A DNA stretch of 43,351 bases from Flavobacteriia bacterium (GCA_009924735.1 RFQZ01000021.1:1-43351), one strand, 5' to 3'. Positions 7,924 to 16,953 are shown, counted from the first letter of the stretch. Notes: generated by a model not told the origin, from the letters alone. Made by a program: numbers and translations.

Positions 7924-9311
7924 TAGGTTACAATTCGTTTCGCGGAATCGTTCCCGAGGCGAACGAAGTACACACCCTTGGACAAATGTTCACAGGGAAA
8001 TTCGATTTCATTCGCATGTAAGACTTCTTTGGAAAGGGTTCTTCCTTGAATGTCCTGCAAAGAAATACTTCCTGAATAGGGCGTATTCAAAGTGATATGA
8101 ATTGCAGCTGGTTCAGGGATGTAGACCACTTGATAATCCATCGGAATTACATGGATGGATCCTTGAATCGTTATAAAATTACTGGTGTCGCATCCATTTG
8201 CTGACATAACTGAAACGGTAAATGTCCCACCGAAATCCATTGGAATCAAAATGGTATCATTTGTTTCACCTAGCATTATTTGTCCGTTGACATACCATTG
8301 GTAGGCCACCCCGGGTGTAGTAGTCCATAAGGTAGAGGTCTGGGGGTCATAGTAAATCGTAGCATTATTTGTTGTGCCTGAACATGTACTTTGATTGACG
8401 GTCCCTGCCGTATTGGCCAAACTCGTCTGAAATTCGTTCAATCCAAAACAATCTTCCCCTAAAATATACTGCAGCCATGGATCAAGAATGGCGAATGTTT
8501 TTTGCTGTTGTTGCGCTCGTGTGATTGAAATCCCTTGTGATGAAGTGCTTTCTCCAAAGTCACAGTTGAAGTTCGAATTTGCGAAATAACAGTGAGCCCC
8601 ACCTGTAATGCTCACATACGATTTACATGAGGATGCGATTCCTTGATACATCGGTAGATGGTTCTGTGCTGGGGGCGTTACGCCATCACTAGAACCCGAA
8701 AATATGAGGGCAGGTACTGTAATGTTTGGACATACACCGATGGCTGTTGGATTTGTTTCTGCAGGGGCGAGTCCCACAATTCCGGAAATGGAAGGATTGT
8801 TTTCTGCCGCTAACATTGTGGCGCCTCCGCCCATTGAATGGCCCATAATTACGACTTTTTGTTTTACTTTTCCATTGAAGGGGGATCCCGCTGTTCCGTT
8901 TAACGCCAACATTTTGGTTGCAACCAAAGCCAAATCATCGCCGAAATCTGCATGGCTTGGTGCAGGAATTAAACTTCCTTCGGTACGAACAAAAGCCATA
9001 ATGTATCCTTGTGCTACAAGGTGCTCCCAGATGTTTTGGTATGCGTCCCAACCCATGGCAAAGCCATGACCAAAAACAATCACCGGAAAATCAGGGTAGT
9101 TTGCAACGGGTGTGTTTTCTCCGGCAGTATAGCTGGGATAGTAAATTTCCGTTTGAATTTGTCGGCCAGGTCCACCCCCTGATCCAAAACCACCACTGCG
9201 AGAAGGATCGTTAAAAGTAATGGTACTGTGACCAATTTGGTATTGTCCGAAGAAAAAGAAAGGAATAAAAAGTAAAAAAGTACCAAAAACCTTCATAATT
9301 TTGTTAGTCAT
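7920..9311 (-). CDS. T9SS-secreted alpha/beta hydrolase (polyesterase/chlorophyllase-like)
   Basis: The frame is open to 9365, but ATG 9311 (463 aa) or 9296 gives a normal signal peptide (MKVFGTFLLFIPFFFFGQ) and is preferred. After a Gly-rich segment comes an alpha/beta hydrolase domain. Numbering from 9311, the nucleophile Ser159 lies in GHSMGGG, the acid Asp209 in SGSSDGVTPP and the base His240 in GGAHCYF. This order and the surrounding LAAENNPS and TVPALIF resemble the dienelactone hydrolase/cutinase-like polyesterase fold. The PWH motif of PET hydrolases is not kept (it reads PAET). A cysteine-rich part, an Ig-like segment (AYQWYVNG) and a type A sorting domain ending LSKGVYFVRLGNDSAKRIVTY follow. 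Probably a secreted esterase; substrate unknown. Confidence 0.8.
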   Translation of the reverse strand: MTNKIMKVFGTFLLFIPFFFFGQYQIGHSTITFNDPSRSGGFGSGGGPGRQIQTEIYYPSYTAGENTPVANYPDFPVIVFGHGFAMGWDAYQNIWEHLVAQGYIMAFVRTEGSLIPAPSHADFGDDLALVATKMLALNGTAGSPFNGKVKQKVVIMGHSMGGGATMLAAENNPSISGIVGLAPAETNPTAIGVCPNITVPALIFSGSSDGVTPPAQNHLPMYQGIASSCKSYVSITGGAHCYFANSNFNCDFGESTSSQGISITRAQQQQKTFAILDPWLQYILGEDCFGLNEFQTSLANTAGTVNQSTCSGTTNNATIYYDPQTSTLWTTTPGVAYQWYVNGQIMLGETNDTILIPMDFGGTFTVSVMSANGCDTSNFITIQGSIHVIPMDYQVVYIPEPAAIHITLNTPYSGSISLQDIQGRTLSKEVLHANEIEFPCEHLSKGVYFVRLGNDSAKRIVTY

Positions 9312-9384
9312 AGGAATTGAATAAAATGAAAATTTCATTAAAATTACCATTTTATCAGAGAACAAGACATAATCATTTGATCAT

Positions 9385-9392
9385 CAAAATTA
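9385..9392 (-). promoter_or_regulatory. Putative -7 box TAATTTTG for the secreted hydrolase
   Basis: On the minus strand TAATTTTG (9392 to 9385) matches TAnnTTTG. It lies in the divergent gap with the cytochrome lipoprotein gene. The leader to ATG 9311 would be about 70 bases, longer than elsewhere in the window, so either a more upstream start is used or the box is not the main promoter. Confidence 0.3.
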
Positions 9393-9401
9393 ATTTATGA
9401 A

Positions 9402-9788
9402 ATGACCAGCATGAGAAAATCCTTTCAAAATCTAATGATAATACTTGCAACTCAAGCGTTATTATGTAGTTGCATACGTGAAAAAGTTAAAAATCCTACG
9501 ATTATTGCAGTTCCGTGTGAGGTCAAGGATACCCTGACTTATCAAGGTCAGATTGCTCCCATTTTATCACAGAATTGCTTTCCTTGCCACGTATATCCCG
9601 GATCTGGTGGAATAAATATGGACAATTTCACGGACGTCAAAGCGGTCGCCCTTAGTGGCATGTTGGTGCAATCTATTATTCATGATACTACTTACGTTAT
9701 TATGCCTCCCCCGCCTCAGAAATTGCTCGATTCTTGCGACATAAAAAGAATTAAACGATGGATCCAAACGGGGTGTAGAGAGTATTAA
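9402..9788 (+). CDS. Small c-type cytochrome lipoprotein
   Basis: The protein is 128 aa (start 9402; Met4 at 9411 is an equally good start). A basic n-region and hydrophobic stretch end in LLCSC, a plausible lipobox with Cys24 as the lipidated residue. A single heme-binding CFPCH (59-63) follows. Met101 in YVIMPPPP sits where the distal heme ligand lies in planctomycete/Bacteroidota-type single-heme domains. The protein is predicted to be anchored in the envelope and to carry electrons or serve as a heme module. It is divergent from the secreted hydrolase and shares no operon. Its TAA overlaps the convergent comM stop within TTAA. Confidence 0.78.
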   Translation: MTSMRKSFQNLMIILATQALLCSCIREKVKNPTIIAVPCEVKDTLTYQGQIAPILSQNCFPCHVYPGSGGINMDNFTDVKAVALSGMLVQSIIHDTTYVIMPPPPQKLLDSCDIKRIKRWIQTGCREY

Positions 9789-11320
9789 TTGCCCAACCTG
9801 CTTTTATCCAAACTTCGATACTGAATGGCTTCTGCCAAGTGGTTAGGTTGAATGTCTGTTTCCCCTTCGAGGTCGGCGATGGTTCTTGCTACCTTTAGTA
9901 TTTTGTCAAACGCCCTGGCGGAAAGTCCCAAATGAATCATTGCATTTTTGAGAAGTTCTTGCGAAGCCTCACATAATTTACAATGCTTGTCAATTTCACC
10001 GCGACTCATTTGCGCATTGTTATGCGCAAAAGAATTTTTATACCTTTTTTTCTGAATTTTACTTGCGTTTTCTACGCGTGATCGTATGCTAGCGCTTGTT
10101 TCGTGTTCAATTTTTGAGGTCAACTCATCGTATTTTACCGGATAGACTTCAATGTGCATATCGATGCGGTCCATGAGGGGACCTGAAATTTTATTCAAAT
10201 AGCGGTCCACCATTCCTGGACCACAAGAACACCCTTTTTCGGGATGGTTGAGGTAGCCGCACGGACACGGATTCATGGCAGCGATGAGCATAAAGCCTGC
10301 AGGAAATTCTACGGTAAATTTTGCCCTTGAAATGCTGACCATTCGGTCCTCCAAAGGTTGTCGAAGCACCTCCAATACCGCTCTTTTGTATTCCGGCAAC
10401 TCATCCAAGAACAGCACCCCGTTGTGTGCCAAGGAAATTTCCCCTGGTTGTGGAAAACTTCCCCCGCCAATCAATCCGATGTCGCTGATGGTGTGGTGAG
10501 GTTTTCTAAAGGGACGGGTTCTCACCAATCCACCTACATGTTTAATTTTGCCGGCAACACTGTGTATTTTTGTTGTTTCTAACGATTCTTCCAATGACAT
10601 TGAAGGCAAAAGTGTTGGAAAACGTTTGGCAAGCATGGATTTCCCAGACCCCGGTGGCCCAATTAAAAGGATGTTATGTCCCCCTGAAGCCGCAATTTCA
10701 AAGGCACGTTTTACCGCATATTGTCCCTTTACTTCCTTGAAATCTACGGCAATTTCTTGATGGATTTCATCATAGGGATCCAACAAATCTGCTTTTGAAG
10801 GTATGATTTCGGTTTTGTCATTGAAAAAGTCAAGCACCTCTTTTAAGGAAGCAACACCCAAGACTTCAAGTCCTTCAATTACGGCTGCTTCAGGTGCATT
10901 TGATTTTGGGACAATCACCCCTTTAAATCCCTCTTGTTTGGCTTGAAGTGCAATGGCCAAAACCCCGCGGGTGGGTTGTATGGAGCCGTCCAATGACAAT
11001 TCTCCAATCACCAGGTAACCACTGAGTTTGGTTTGTTTCATCTGTCCACTTGCCGCCAATATTCCCAATGCAATCGGAAGATCAAATACAGAGCCTTCTT
11101 TGCGAAGGTCTGCTGGGGCTAAATTCACGGTAATCTCTTTCCCAGGGAAATTAAAACCGTTGTTTTTAAAGCTTGCGCGGATGCGTTGTTGACTTTCTTT
11201 GATGGCATTGTCCGGTAGGCCCACCAAGAAAAAATTAAGTCCATTGTCAATGTTAACTTCTACAGTAATCGTTGTCGCAGTAATTCCGAAGACACTGCTT
11301 GAATAGGTTTTTACGAGCAT
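9785..11320 (-). CDS. comM: ComM/YifB family AAA+ protein (Mg-chelatase-like, branch migration helicase)
   Basis: The protein is 511 aa, the usual length. The N-terminal Lon-protease-S16-like domain opens with [13 protein letters not shown] and includes [12 protein letters not shown] and [12 protein letters not shown]. The AAA+ module has Walker A GPPGSGKS (221-228) and Walker B GVLFLDE (301-307). A four-cysteine insert follows (Cys352, 354, 364, 366), then the arginine-finger region and a C-terminal helical domain ([19 protein letters not shown]). ComM is known in Haemophilus and Vibrio to promote branch migration during natural transformation and is conserved even in non-competent bacteria. 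It is divergent from the adaptor-led transport operon and convergent with the cytochrome gene. Confidence 0.93.
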   Translation of the reverse strand: MLVKTYSSSVFGITATTITVEVNIDNGLNFFLVGLPDNAIKESQQRIRASFKNNGFNFPGKEITVNLAPADLRKEGSVFDLPIALGILAASGQMKQTKLSGYLVIGELSLDGSIQPTRGVLAIALQAKQEGFKGVIVPKSNAPEAAVIEGLEVLGVASLKEVLDFFNDKTEIIPSKADLLDPYDEIHQEIAVDFKEVKGQYAVKRAFEIAASGGHNILLIGPPGSGKSMLAKRFPTLLPSMSLEESLETTKIHSVAGKIKHVGGLVRTRPFRKPHHTISDIGLIGGGSFPQPGEISLAHNGVLFLDELPEYKRAVLEVLRQPLEDRMVSISRAKFTVEFPAGFMLIAAMNPCPCGYLNHPEKGCSCGPGMVDRYLNKISGPLMDRIDMHIEVYPVKYDELTSKIEHETSASIRSRVENASKIQKKRYKNSFAHNNAQMSRGEIDKHCKLCEASQELLKNAMIHLGLSARAFDKILKVARTIADLEGETDIQPNHLAEAIQYRSLDKSRLGN

Positions 11321-11441
11321 TTGATTCTACTAATTTTATGTTTTTCTATTTAAGTTACCCAAAAAGGGAATAACCTCTTCATTTTTAACATTTAAAAGAT
11401 TGAACATGAGCATTGTCATTATTTTAGCTCAAATTTTCTTG

Positions 11442-11449
11442 TAAGTTTG
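11442..11449 (+). promoter_or_regulatory. Putative -7 box TAAGTTTG for the adaptor-led operon
   Basis: An exact TAnnTTTG match ending four bases before the ATG at 11454, implying a leaderless transcript. No -33 TTTG is seen at 19-21 bases; the nearest TTG (11413-11415) is 26 bases upstream. Confidence 0.42.
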
Positions 11450-11453
11450 TTAG

Positions 11454-12545
11454 ATGCGCATAATTTTAATCAAATCCTTGACTGTCTCTTTTGTATTTGT
11501 ACTCTTTTCGTGTGCAAATAAACAATCCGAAACACATCCAGTCCGAAAGGATTTGATTGAAAGTGTATATGCAAGTGTTACCATTCTCCCAAAGGATGTC
11601 TACAAAGTGAACGCTTCCATTTCTGGCTATTTGGACCAACTCAATGTAGCGGAAGGAGATGCCATAAAAAAAGGCCAGCTTTTGTTTGTGATTTCAAATG
11701 AAGTAATGAAACTCAATGAACGCAATGCAGAATTAAACTATGAGTGGGTTAAGGATAATTTCAAGGGAGAGGCTAATGTTCTCGAAGATTTGAAATTGAG
11801 CATGTACTCTGCAAAGGTGAAACAGAAAAACGATTCGCTTAATGCAGAACGAATGAAAGTACTTTTTTCACAAAACGCTTGCAGTAAATTTGAAATGGAA
11901 AATGCGGTAACGGTCAGTGAATTTTCAACGAATACATTACTCAGCTTAAAGAATCAACTGAAACGAAAGCAAAAGGAATTAACCAATCAACTTGGGCAAG
12001 CCCAGAACAATGCTTCGGCATCCGCACTTCGCTCGGGAGATTACTTGATCAAATCTAACCAAGATGGAAAAGTCTACCAAATCAACAAAGAGCAAGGGGA
12101 ATTGGTTTCAATGCAAGAACCCCTCGCAATCATAGGGAAAAAGGACCAATTTATAGTTTCCATGATGGTGGATGAAGTTGACGTCGGACAGATTGACCTT
12201 GGGCAAACGGTTTGGGTTACACTGGAAGCCTTTCCGGGCAAACCTTTTGAAGCAAAAATCACTAAGATCTCCCCGAAAATGGATGAAAAATCCCAGGGAT
12301 TTAAAATCGAAGCGGTCTTTATTCATCCGCCGAAGCGATTGTACATGGGCCTTTCTGGAGAAGGAAACATCGTGGTTCGCAAAATAAAAAATGCCCTTGT
12401 CATTCCGAAAGCCTATTTACTTCCTGGGAATTATGTGCAAACTTCTAATGGAAAAATAAAAGTAAAAACAGGCATTTCCAATTGGGATAACATCCAAATT
12501 TTGAAAGGCATAGATGCGAAAACTTCCTTGATGCTTCCAGAATAA
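11454..12545 (+). CDS. HlyD/MacA-like periplasmic adaptor lipoprotein
   Basis: The protein is 363 aa. The signal peptide ends in VLFSC (Cys20), so it is probably lipid-anchored. It has a biotinyl-lipoyl-like half motif (VNASISGYLDQLNVAEGDAI), a long helical hairpin of about 90 charged residues, the second lipoyl half (LIKSNQDGKVYQINKEQGELV), then beta-barrel domains. This is the layout of membrane fusion proteins that bridge an inner-membrane ABC transporter and the outer membrane. It is first in a three-gene set: its TAA overlaps the permease ATG by one base (TAATG). The substrate is unknown. No outer-membrane channel gene is adjacent, so a shared TolC-like protein would be needed. Confidence 0.85.
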   Translation: MRIILIKSLTVSFVFVLFSCANKQSETHPVRKDLIESVYASVTILPKDVYKVNASISGYLDQLNVAEGDAIKKGQLLFVISNEVMKLNERNAELNYEWVKDNFKGEANVLEDLKLSMYSAKVKQKNDSLNAERMKVLFSQNACSKFEMENAVTVSEFSTNTLLSLKNQLKRKQKELTNQLGQAQNNASASALRSGDYLIKSNQDGKVYQINKEQGELVSMQEPLAIIGKKDQFIVSMMVDEVDVGQIDLGQTVWVTLEAFPGKPFEAKITKISPKMDEKSQGFKIEAVFIHPPKRLYMGLSGEGNIVVRKIKNALVIPKAYLLPGNYVQTSNGKIKVKTGISNWDNIQILKGIDAKTSLMLPE

Positions 12546-13804
12546 TGAACTATAAACTGTTGTTTTCGATTTCAAAAACACATCTGTTAACGCGTAAAAA
12601 GCAAAGTGGCATCGCCGCTTTAGGCGTTACATTCGGAATCGGAACGTACATCATTATGATGGGGTTTATGAATGGTTTGAATGGTTTGTTGGATGGTCTT
12701 GTCTTGAATCGCACCCCTCACATTCGCCTTTACAGTGAACTTAAACCAGCGGCGCACCAACCCATTGAAGGGGTTTACGAATTTAAAGACATGGAGCTGA
12801 TGGTTCACAGCATCAAACCCAAGAAGGTGCAGATGAAAATTCACAACGCCTTGCCCATCATGAAACACCTAAAGGCGCAAAAGGAAATTCTTGGCGTATC
12901 TCCTCAGGTAAAAGCACAAGGTTTTTATTTGGGAGGAAATACCCAGCTCGCTGCCTTGTTGATAGGTACCGATCCCATTAAGGAAAAAACACTTTACAAT
13001 TTAAACGATTACATTGTCCAAGGAAGCTGTGAGGCTTTGGAAAAAGCGGATAAAGGAATTTTATTGGGGATAGGTGCTGCCAAAAAACTCTCACTTAATG
13101 TTGGGGACTTTGTGCAAGTATCCTCAATATCCGGGGAAATCATCTCCCTGAAAATCGTGGGCTTATACCAAAGTGGCTTGGCAGAAATAGACAATGCTCA
13201 AAGTTTTGTAAACCTCCCCATAGCACAATTATTACTGGGCGAATCCAAGGATTTTATCACCGACATCAACATCAAATTAAAAAACATGGAGAAAGCGCCT
13301 TTGCTTGCAAAGGAATATGCCCAACAATTTAATACCACCGCAGTTGACATCCAAACCGCCAACGCCCAATTTGAAACAGGATCATCTATACGCACCTTAA
13401 TTTCATATGCTGTTTCGATTACTTTACTCATCGTTGCTGGTTTCGGAATTTATAACATTCTCAACATGTTGATTTATGAAAAGATGAATGACATTGCCAT
13501 TCTAAAAGCAACGGGATTTTCAGGGAGCGATGTGAAATGGATTTTTATCAGTCAAGCACTCATCATTGGAATAGTGGGAGGGGCGCTTGGTTTGCTTTTC
13601 GGATATGTTGTCACCTCGATCATCGACCGTACGCCCTTTGATACTGCAGCCCTGCCAACCATTAAAACGTACCCCATCGACTACAATCCTAAGTACTACA
13701 TCATTGGAATGGTTTTTTCGTTGATTGCAACCTTTTTTGCTGGGTATTTCCCATCGAGAAAAGCACAAAAGATTGATCCTGTAGACATCATAAGAGGACA
13801 GTAA
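12545..13804 (+). CDS. FtsX-like ABC permease (MacB/LolC/E class)
   Basis: This 419-aa protein has the MacB-type topology: one N-terminal transmembrane helix (about residues 20-40), a large periplasmic domain of about 240 residues, then three C-terminal helices. The FtsX motif is seen as YNILNMLIYEKMNDIAILKATGFSG followed by GALGLLFGYVV and the cytoplasmic end SRKAQKIDPVDIIRGQ. Such permeases work by mechanotransmission on lipoproteins, antibiotics or peptides rather than by a transport channel through the membrane. It is coupled by TAATG junctions to both the adaptor and the ATPase. Confidence 0.9.
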   Translation: MNYKLLFSISKTHLLTRKKQSGIAALGVTFGIGTYIIMMGFMNGLNGLLDGLVLNRTPHIRLYSELKPAAHQPIEGVYEFKDMELMVHSIKPKKVQMKIHNALPIMKHLKAQKEILGVSPQVKAQGFYLGGNTQLAALLIGTDPIKEKTLYNLNDYIVQGSCEALEKADKGILLGIGAAKKLSLNVGDFVQVSSISGEIISLKIVGLYQSGLAEIDNAQSFVNLPIAQLLLGESKDFITDINIKLKNMEKAPLLAKEYAQQFNTTAVDIQTANAQFETGSSIRTLISYAVSITLLIVAGFGIYNILNMLIYEKMNDIAILKATGFSGSDVKWIFISQALIIGIVGGALGLLFGYVVTSIIDRTPFDTAALPTIKTYPIDYNPKYYIIGMVFSLIATFFAGYFPSRKAQKIDPVDIIRGQ

Positions 13805-14475
13805 TGGGAAAAGTAATTGAGACCAAACACATCAGTAAAGTTTTCCGAAATCCGGAGGAGGTCAAAGTTTTGAATGACATTTCCATTGCCGTTGAGGAAG
13901 GAGAGTTTGTGTCGATACAAGGAAAATCTGGGTGTGGAAAATCTACGTTGCTTTACATCCTTTCTACGATGGATACTGACTATACAGGGGAATTGTATTT
14001 GGACAATCAACTTCTTACAGGGCAATCCCCAGACCATTTGGCAAAAGTGAGAAATGAAAAAATAGGGTTCGTCTTTCAATTCCATTACTTGTTGGCCGAA
14101 TTTACAGTACTTGAAAATGTCATGCTTCCCGCAAGAAAATTGGGACTCAAATCAGACAAAGAAATTGAACACGATGCGATGGAAAAGCTGAAATTGCTCG
14201 GAATTGAAAGCCATGCACGGAAAATATCCTCTCGGATTTCAGGGGGGCAAAAACAAAGAGTCGCCATCGCACGGGCCTTGATAAACAATCCGTCAATCAT
14301 TATGGCGGATGAACCAACAGGTAACTTAGACAGCGTAAATGCGGACATCGTCTTTTCAATTTTCAGAGAACTTTCTATTCACCAAAACCTCTCCTTTTTG
14401 ATTGTAACCCACGATGATGATTTTGCAAAACGCACCGACAGGATCATTCAAATGGGGGATGGTAAAATCATATGA
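13804..14475 (+). CDS. ABC transporter ATPase (LolD/MacB class)
   Basis: This 223-aa ATPase partners the FtsX-type permease. It shows Walker A GKSGCGKS (40-47), signature ISGGQKQR (145-152) and Walker B IIMADE (165-170) followed by PTGNLDS, the hallmark of the LolD/MacB/FtsE group. A switch histidine is in IVTHDDDFA. The three genes encode a MacAB-like tripartite machine with ATPase and permease on separate chains. The start codon overlaps the permease stop by one base (TAATG). Confidence 0.92.
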   Translation: MGKVIETKHISKVFRNPEEVKVLNDISIAVEEGEFVSIQGKSGCGKSTLLYILSTMDTDYTGELYLDNQLLTGQSPDHLAKVRNEKIGFVFQFHYLLAEFTVLENVMLPARKLGLKSDKEIEHDAMEKLKLLGIESHARKISSRISGGQKQRVAIARALINNPSIIMADEPTGNLDSVNADIVFSIFRELSIHQNLSFLIVTHDDDFAKRTDRIIQMGDGKII

Positions 14476-14480
14476 AGTAA

Positions 14481-14849
14481 ATGGAACGCAAGGAATTTAT
14501 ACACAACGCATCGCTGCATCCGTGGTTGAACGCAACGCTGCCCACTGAAGGTCTTTCACTTGAAAAATTGGTTGAAGAAACCTGGGTCCAATTTGAAAAA
14601 GACGTGAGGTCCACCGGGTTGTCCATTGAAATCAATAAACCCATCGGCCCACAACAGGTGTTTGAAAATGCCTTTCTTTTTTTGAAACAAATGTCTCCCG
14701 CAAGCTTGCCTGAACTCATGTACCGAATAGACATTCCGGAAAGCTTAATGAACGACATTACCCAAAGCACACACTTCTATGAAGATTTAACGAATGCTGT
14801 GCTTCAACGCGAAGCGATGAAAGTCTATTTGAGGCATCGTTACGCGTAA
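14481..14849 (+). CDS. Protein of unknown function (122 aa)
   Basis: No family is recognised. The gene begins six bases after the ATPase stop and is therefore probably the fourth gene of the transport operon. The product is acidic to neutral, soluble, predicted mostly helical, and has no signal peptide, cysteine motif or transmembrane segment. It contains HPWLNATLPTEG near the start and PASLPELMYRIDIPESLM in the middle. A putative promoter for prfA follows before position 14901, so the gene ends the run. A functional link to the transporter is only positional. Confidence 0.6.
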   Translation: MERKEFIHNASLHPWLNATLPTEGLSLEKLVEETWVQFEKDVRSTGLSIEINKPIGPQQVFENAFLFLKQMSPASLPELMYRIDIPESLMNDITQSTHFYEDLTNAVLQREAMKVYLRHRYA

Positions 14850-14854
14850 TAATC

Positions 14855-14886
14855 TTTCTCAAATCGGCATAAAGTACCTACCTTTG
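14855..14886 (+). promoter_or_regulatory. Putative prfA promoter (TTTC-N20-TACCTTTG)
   Basis: TACCTTTG (14879-14886, followed by C) matches the Bacteroidota -7 box. TTTC (14855-14858) lies 20 bases upstream, one mismatch from the -33 TTTG. The prfA ATG is 14 bases after the box. Confidence 0.58.
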
Positions 14887-14900
14887 CTGACTTTTAAATT

Positions 14901-15980
14901 ATGAGCGATCTACTTTCAAAGCTTGAAGCCATCCATTATCGATTCATCGAAGTGGGTAAAATGATCACCGACCCGGACATCATTTCAGATATGGGGCGCT
15001 TTGTAAAACTTAGTAAGGAATACAGAGATTTAGAAGAACTCGACCAGCAATACAAAACCTATAAAAACATCCTCGAAAACATTGATTCCAGTAAGGAGAT
15101 GTTATCCATTGAAACGGATCCTGAAATGCGGGACATGGCTAAAATGGAAATCGAGGAATTGGAGCAGAAGAGACCCCTTTTGGAAGAAGAAATCAAGTTC
15201 ATGTTGATTCCCAAAGATCCAGAAGATGATAAAAATGCCATTGTAGAACTTCGCGCTGGTACAGGTGGCGATGAAGCGTGCATCTTTGTGGAGGACATCT
15301 TTCGAATGTATACCATGTTTTTCAAAGAAATGGGTTGGCAATTTGAAATCATTAACTCTTCTGAAGGGACCGTTAAAGGATACAAGGAAATTTCAATGCA
15401 AATTACAGGTGCCGGTATTTATGGTACCATGAAATTCGAATCTGGGGTTCACCGTGTTCAACGCGTTCCCGAGACCGAATCTCAAGGTAGGGTACATACT
15501 TCCGCAATTACCGTAGCCGTGCTTCCCGAAGCAGAAGAAGTCGATTTCGAACTCGATATGAACGATGTCCGAAAAGATACCTTTCGTGCCTCAGGCGCAG
15601 GGGGACAACACATTAACAAGACGGAATCAGCAATACGTTTGACCCACATTCCTACCGGGGTTGTGGTCGAATGCCAAGACGGAAGGTCACAACATAAAAA
15701 CCTAGAACAAGCCATCTCTGTATTGAGGTCGAGGTTATACCAAGCGGAGTTGGACAGACTGCATTCGATCCGCGCCGCACAACGGAAAACCTTGGTGTCA
15801 ACAGGGGACCGTTCGGCAAAAATCAGAACCTATAATTATCCACAAGGAAGAATCACAGACCATAGGATCAACAAAACCATGTACAATTTAGCTGTTTTCA
15901 TGAATGGAGACATCAAAGAAATGATTGATTCCTTAAGAATGGCTGAGAATGCTGAGAAGTTAAAAGGAGAAGCAATATGA
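14901..15980 (+). CDS. prfA: Peptide chain release factor 1
   Basis: RF1 reads UAA and UAG stop codons and triggers peptide release. The protein is 359 aa, the family length. The catalytic GGQ is at 234-236 in SGAGGQHINKTESAIR, where N5-methylation of the Gln is usual. The codon-recognition tripeptide is PET (190-192) in RVPETESQGRVHTSA, where E. coli has PAT; the PxT form still marks RF1 rather than RF2. The N-terminal helical domain and domain 2 (VELRAGTGGDEA) are complete. It has its own putative promoter and is coupled to pyrF by ATGA. Confidence 0.97.
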   Translation: MSDLLSKLEAIHYRFIEVGKMITDPDIISDMGRFVKLSKEYRDLEELDQQYKTYKNILENIDSSKEMLSIETDPEMRDMAKMEIEELEQKRPLLEEEIKFMLIPKDPEDDKNAIVELRAGTGGDEACIFVEDIFRMYTMFFKEMGWQFEIINSSEGTVKGYKEISMQITGAGIYGTMKFESGVHRVQRVPETESQGRVHTSAITVAVLPEAEEVDFELDMNDVRKDTFRASGAGGQHINKTESAIRLTHIPTGVVVECQDGRSQHKNLEQAISVLRSRLYQAELDRLHSIRAAQRKTLVSTGDRSAKIRTYNYPQGRITDHRINKTMYNLAVFMNGDIKEMIDSLRMAENAEKLKGEAI

Positions 15981-16795
15981 CACGTCGGGAATTGGTAGCG
16001 CAAATACAGAAAAAACAGTCCTTTCTTTGTGTAGGATTGGATCCCGAATTGGAAAAAATACCTTCGCATTTACTTTCTTTTGATGACCCTCTTTTTGAAT
16101 TCAACAAACGAATCATCGACGCAACCGCGCCCTATGCTGTGGCCTATAAACCCAATACGGCATTTTATGAAGTTTTGGGATCAAAAGGATGGGAGTCTTT
16201 TGAAAAAACAGTGAATTACATCCCAAAAGATTGTTTCATTATCGCAGATGCCAAAAGAGGGGATATTGGAAATACGGCAAGTGCATACGCGAAAGCATTT
16301 TTTGTGAACCTCCCTTGCGATGCGGTTACCGTTGCGCCATATATGGGAAAAGACAGTGTGTTACCCTTTTTATCCTTCCCAGGGAAATGGGCCATTGTGC
16401 TCGGACTCACCTCGAATGAAGGCGCGAATGATTTTCAATTAATGGAAGACAGCAACGGGAACTCACTATACCTTCAAGTCATCGAAAAAATGAAAGCTTG
16501 GGGAGAAATTGATAACCTTATGTTTGTGGTTGGAGCGACCAAAGCCAGCAAATTAGAAGAAATTCGAAAGATAGTCCCGGAACATTTTTTACTTGTACCT
16601 GGTGTCGGAGCACAAGGAGGATCCTTGCAAGAGGTTTTTGAGTTTGGTGCAATCAATGATTGCGGGTTGTTGGTGAATGCCTCTAGGTCAATTATCTATG
16701 CAGGAAATGAGGCTGATTTTGACGTTGAAGCAAAAAAAGAAGCGTTGAAAATACAATCCGAAATGGCTTTGTACCTTCAACGCTTAGCGTTTTAA
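15977..16795 (+). CDS. pyrF: Orotidine 5'-phosphate decarboxylase
   Basis: This enzyme makes UMP from OMP, the last step of pyrimidine synthesis. At 272 aa it belongs to the longer PyrF subfamily. The catalytic network DAKRGDIGNT is seen at 91-100, with Asp91, Lys93 and Asp96 as the usual Asp-Lys-Asp triad. The substrate phosphate region is probably LVPGVGAQGG and LVNASRSIIYA. It overlaps prfA by four bases (ATGA), a link I recall from other Bacteroidota, though the functions are unrelated. A convergent 48-aa lipoprotein gene ends 11 bases past its stop. Confidence 0.96.
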   Translation: MTRRELVAQIQKKQSFLCVGLDPELEKIPSHLLSFDDPLFEFNKRIIDATAPYAVAYKPNTAFYEVLGSKGWESFEKTVNYIPKDCFIIADAKRGDIGNTASAYAKAFFVNLPCDAVTVAPYMGKDSVLPFLSFPGKWAIVLGLTSNEGANDFQLMEDSNGNSLYLQVIEKMKAWGEIDNLMFVVGATKASKLEEIRKIVPEHFLLVPGVGAQGGSLQEVFEFGAINDCGLLVNASRSIIYAGNEADFDVEAKKEALKIQSEMALYLQRLAF

Positions 16796-16806
16796 AGAAA
16801 ATTCTT

Positions 16807-16953
16807 TTATTTAGAAGCTACGTCGTTTGCTTTGATTTCTGTTTTATTTGCTCCGTATGCGTCGCAACCTGCTTTTCTAGATGCGCCACAAGAGGATAAA
16901 ATAACCGTTGTAACAACAGTTAAAAGAATTAATACATTTACTTTCGTTTTCAT
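16807..16953 (-). CDS. 48-aa lipoprotein of unknown function
   Basis: Translation of the minus strand from ATG 16953 to TAA 16807 gives 48 residues: a two-lysine n-region, a hydrophobic core and the lipobox ILSSC with Cys22 as the lipidated residue. A mature peptide of 27 residues follows, with CGASRKAGCDAYG at its start and a charged C-terminus. This is a textbook bacterial lipoprotein signal, too clean for chance. A second cysteine (Cys30) is present. The gene fills most of the pyrF to barrel-protein gap and is divergent from the BamA-like gene. Function unknown; such tiny lipoproteins are frequent in Flavobacteriales. Confidence 0.8.
   Translation of the reverse strand: MKTKVNVLILLTVVTTVILSSCGASRKAGCDAYGANKTEIKANDVASK

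Noticed and set aside
8704..9069. 121-aa plus-strand frame
   Set aside because: It lies wholly antisense to the T9SS hydrolase and its Pro/Ala-rich product is a mirror of that coding sequence.
7920..9311. Claim that the secreted hydrolase degrades PET
   Set aside because: The aromatic-clamp/PWH motif is absent and no PET-specific subsite residues can be confirmed from sequence; only a general esterase call is supported.
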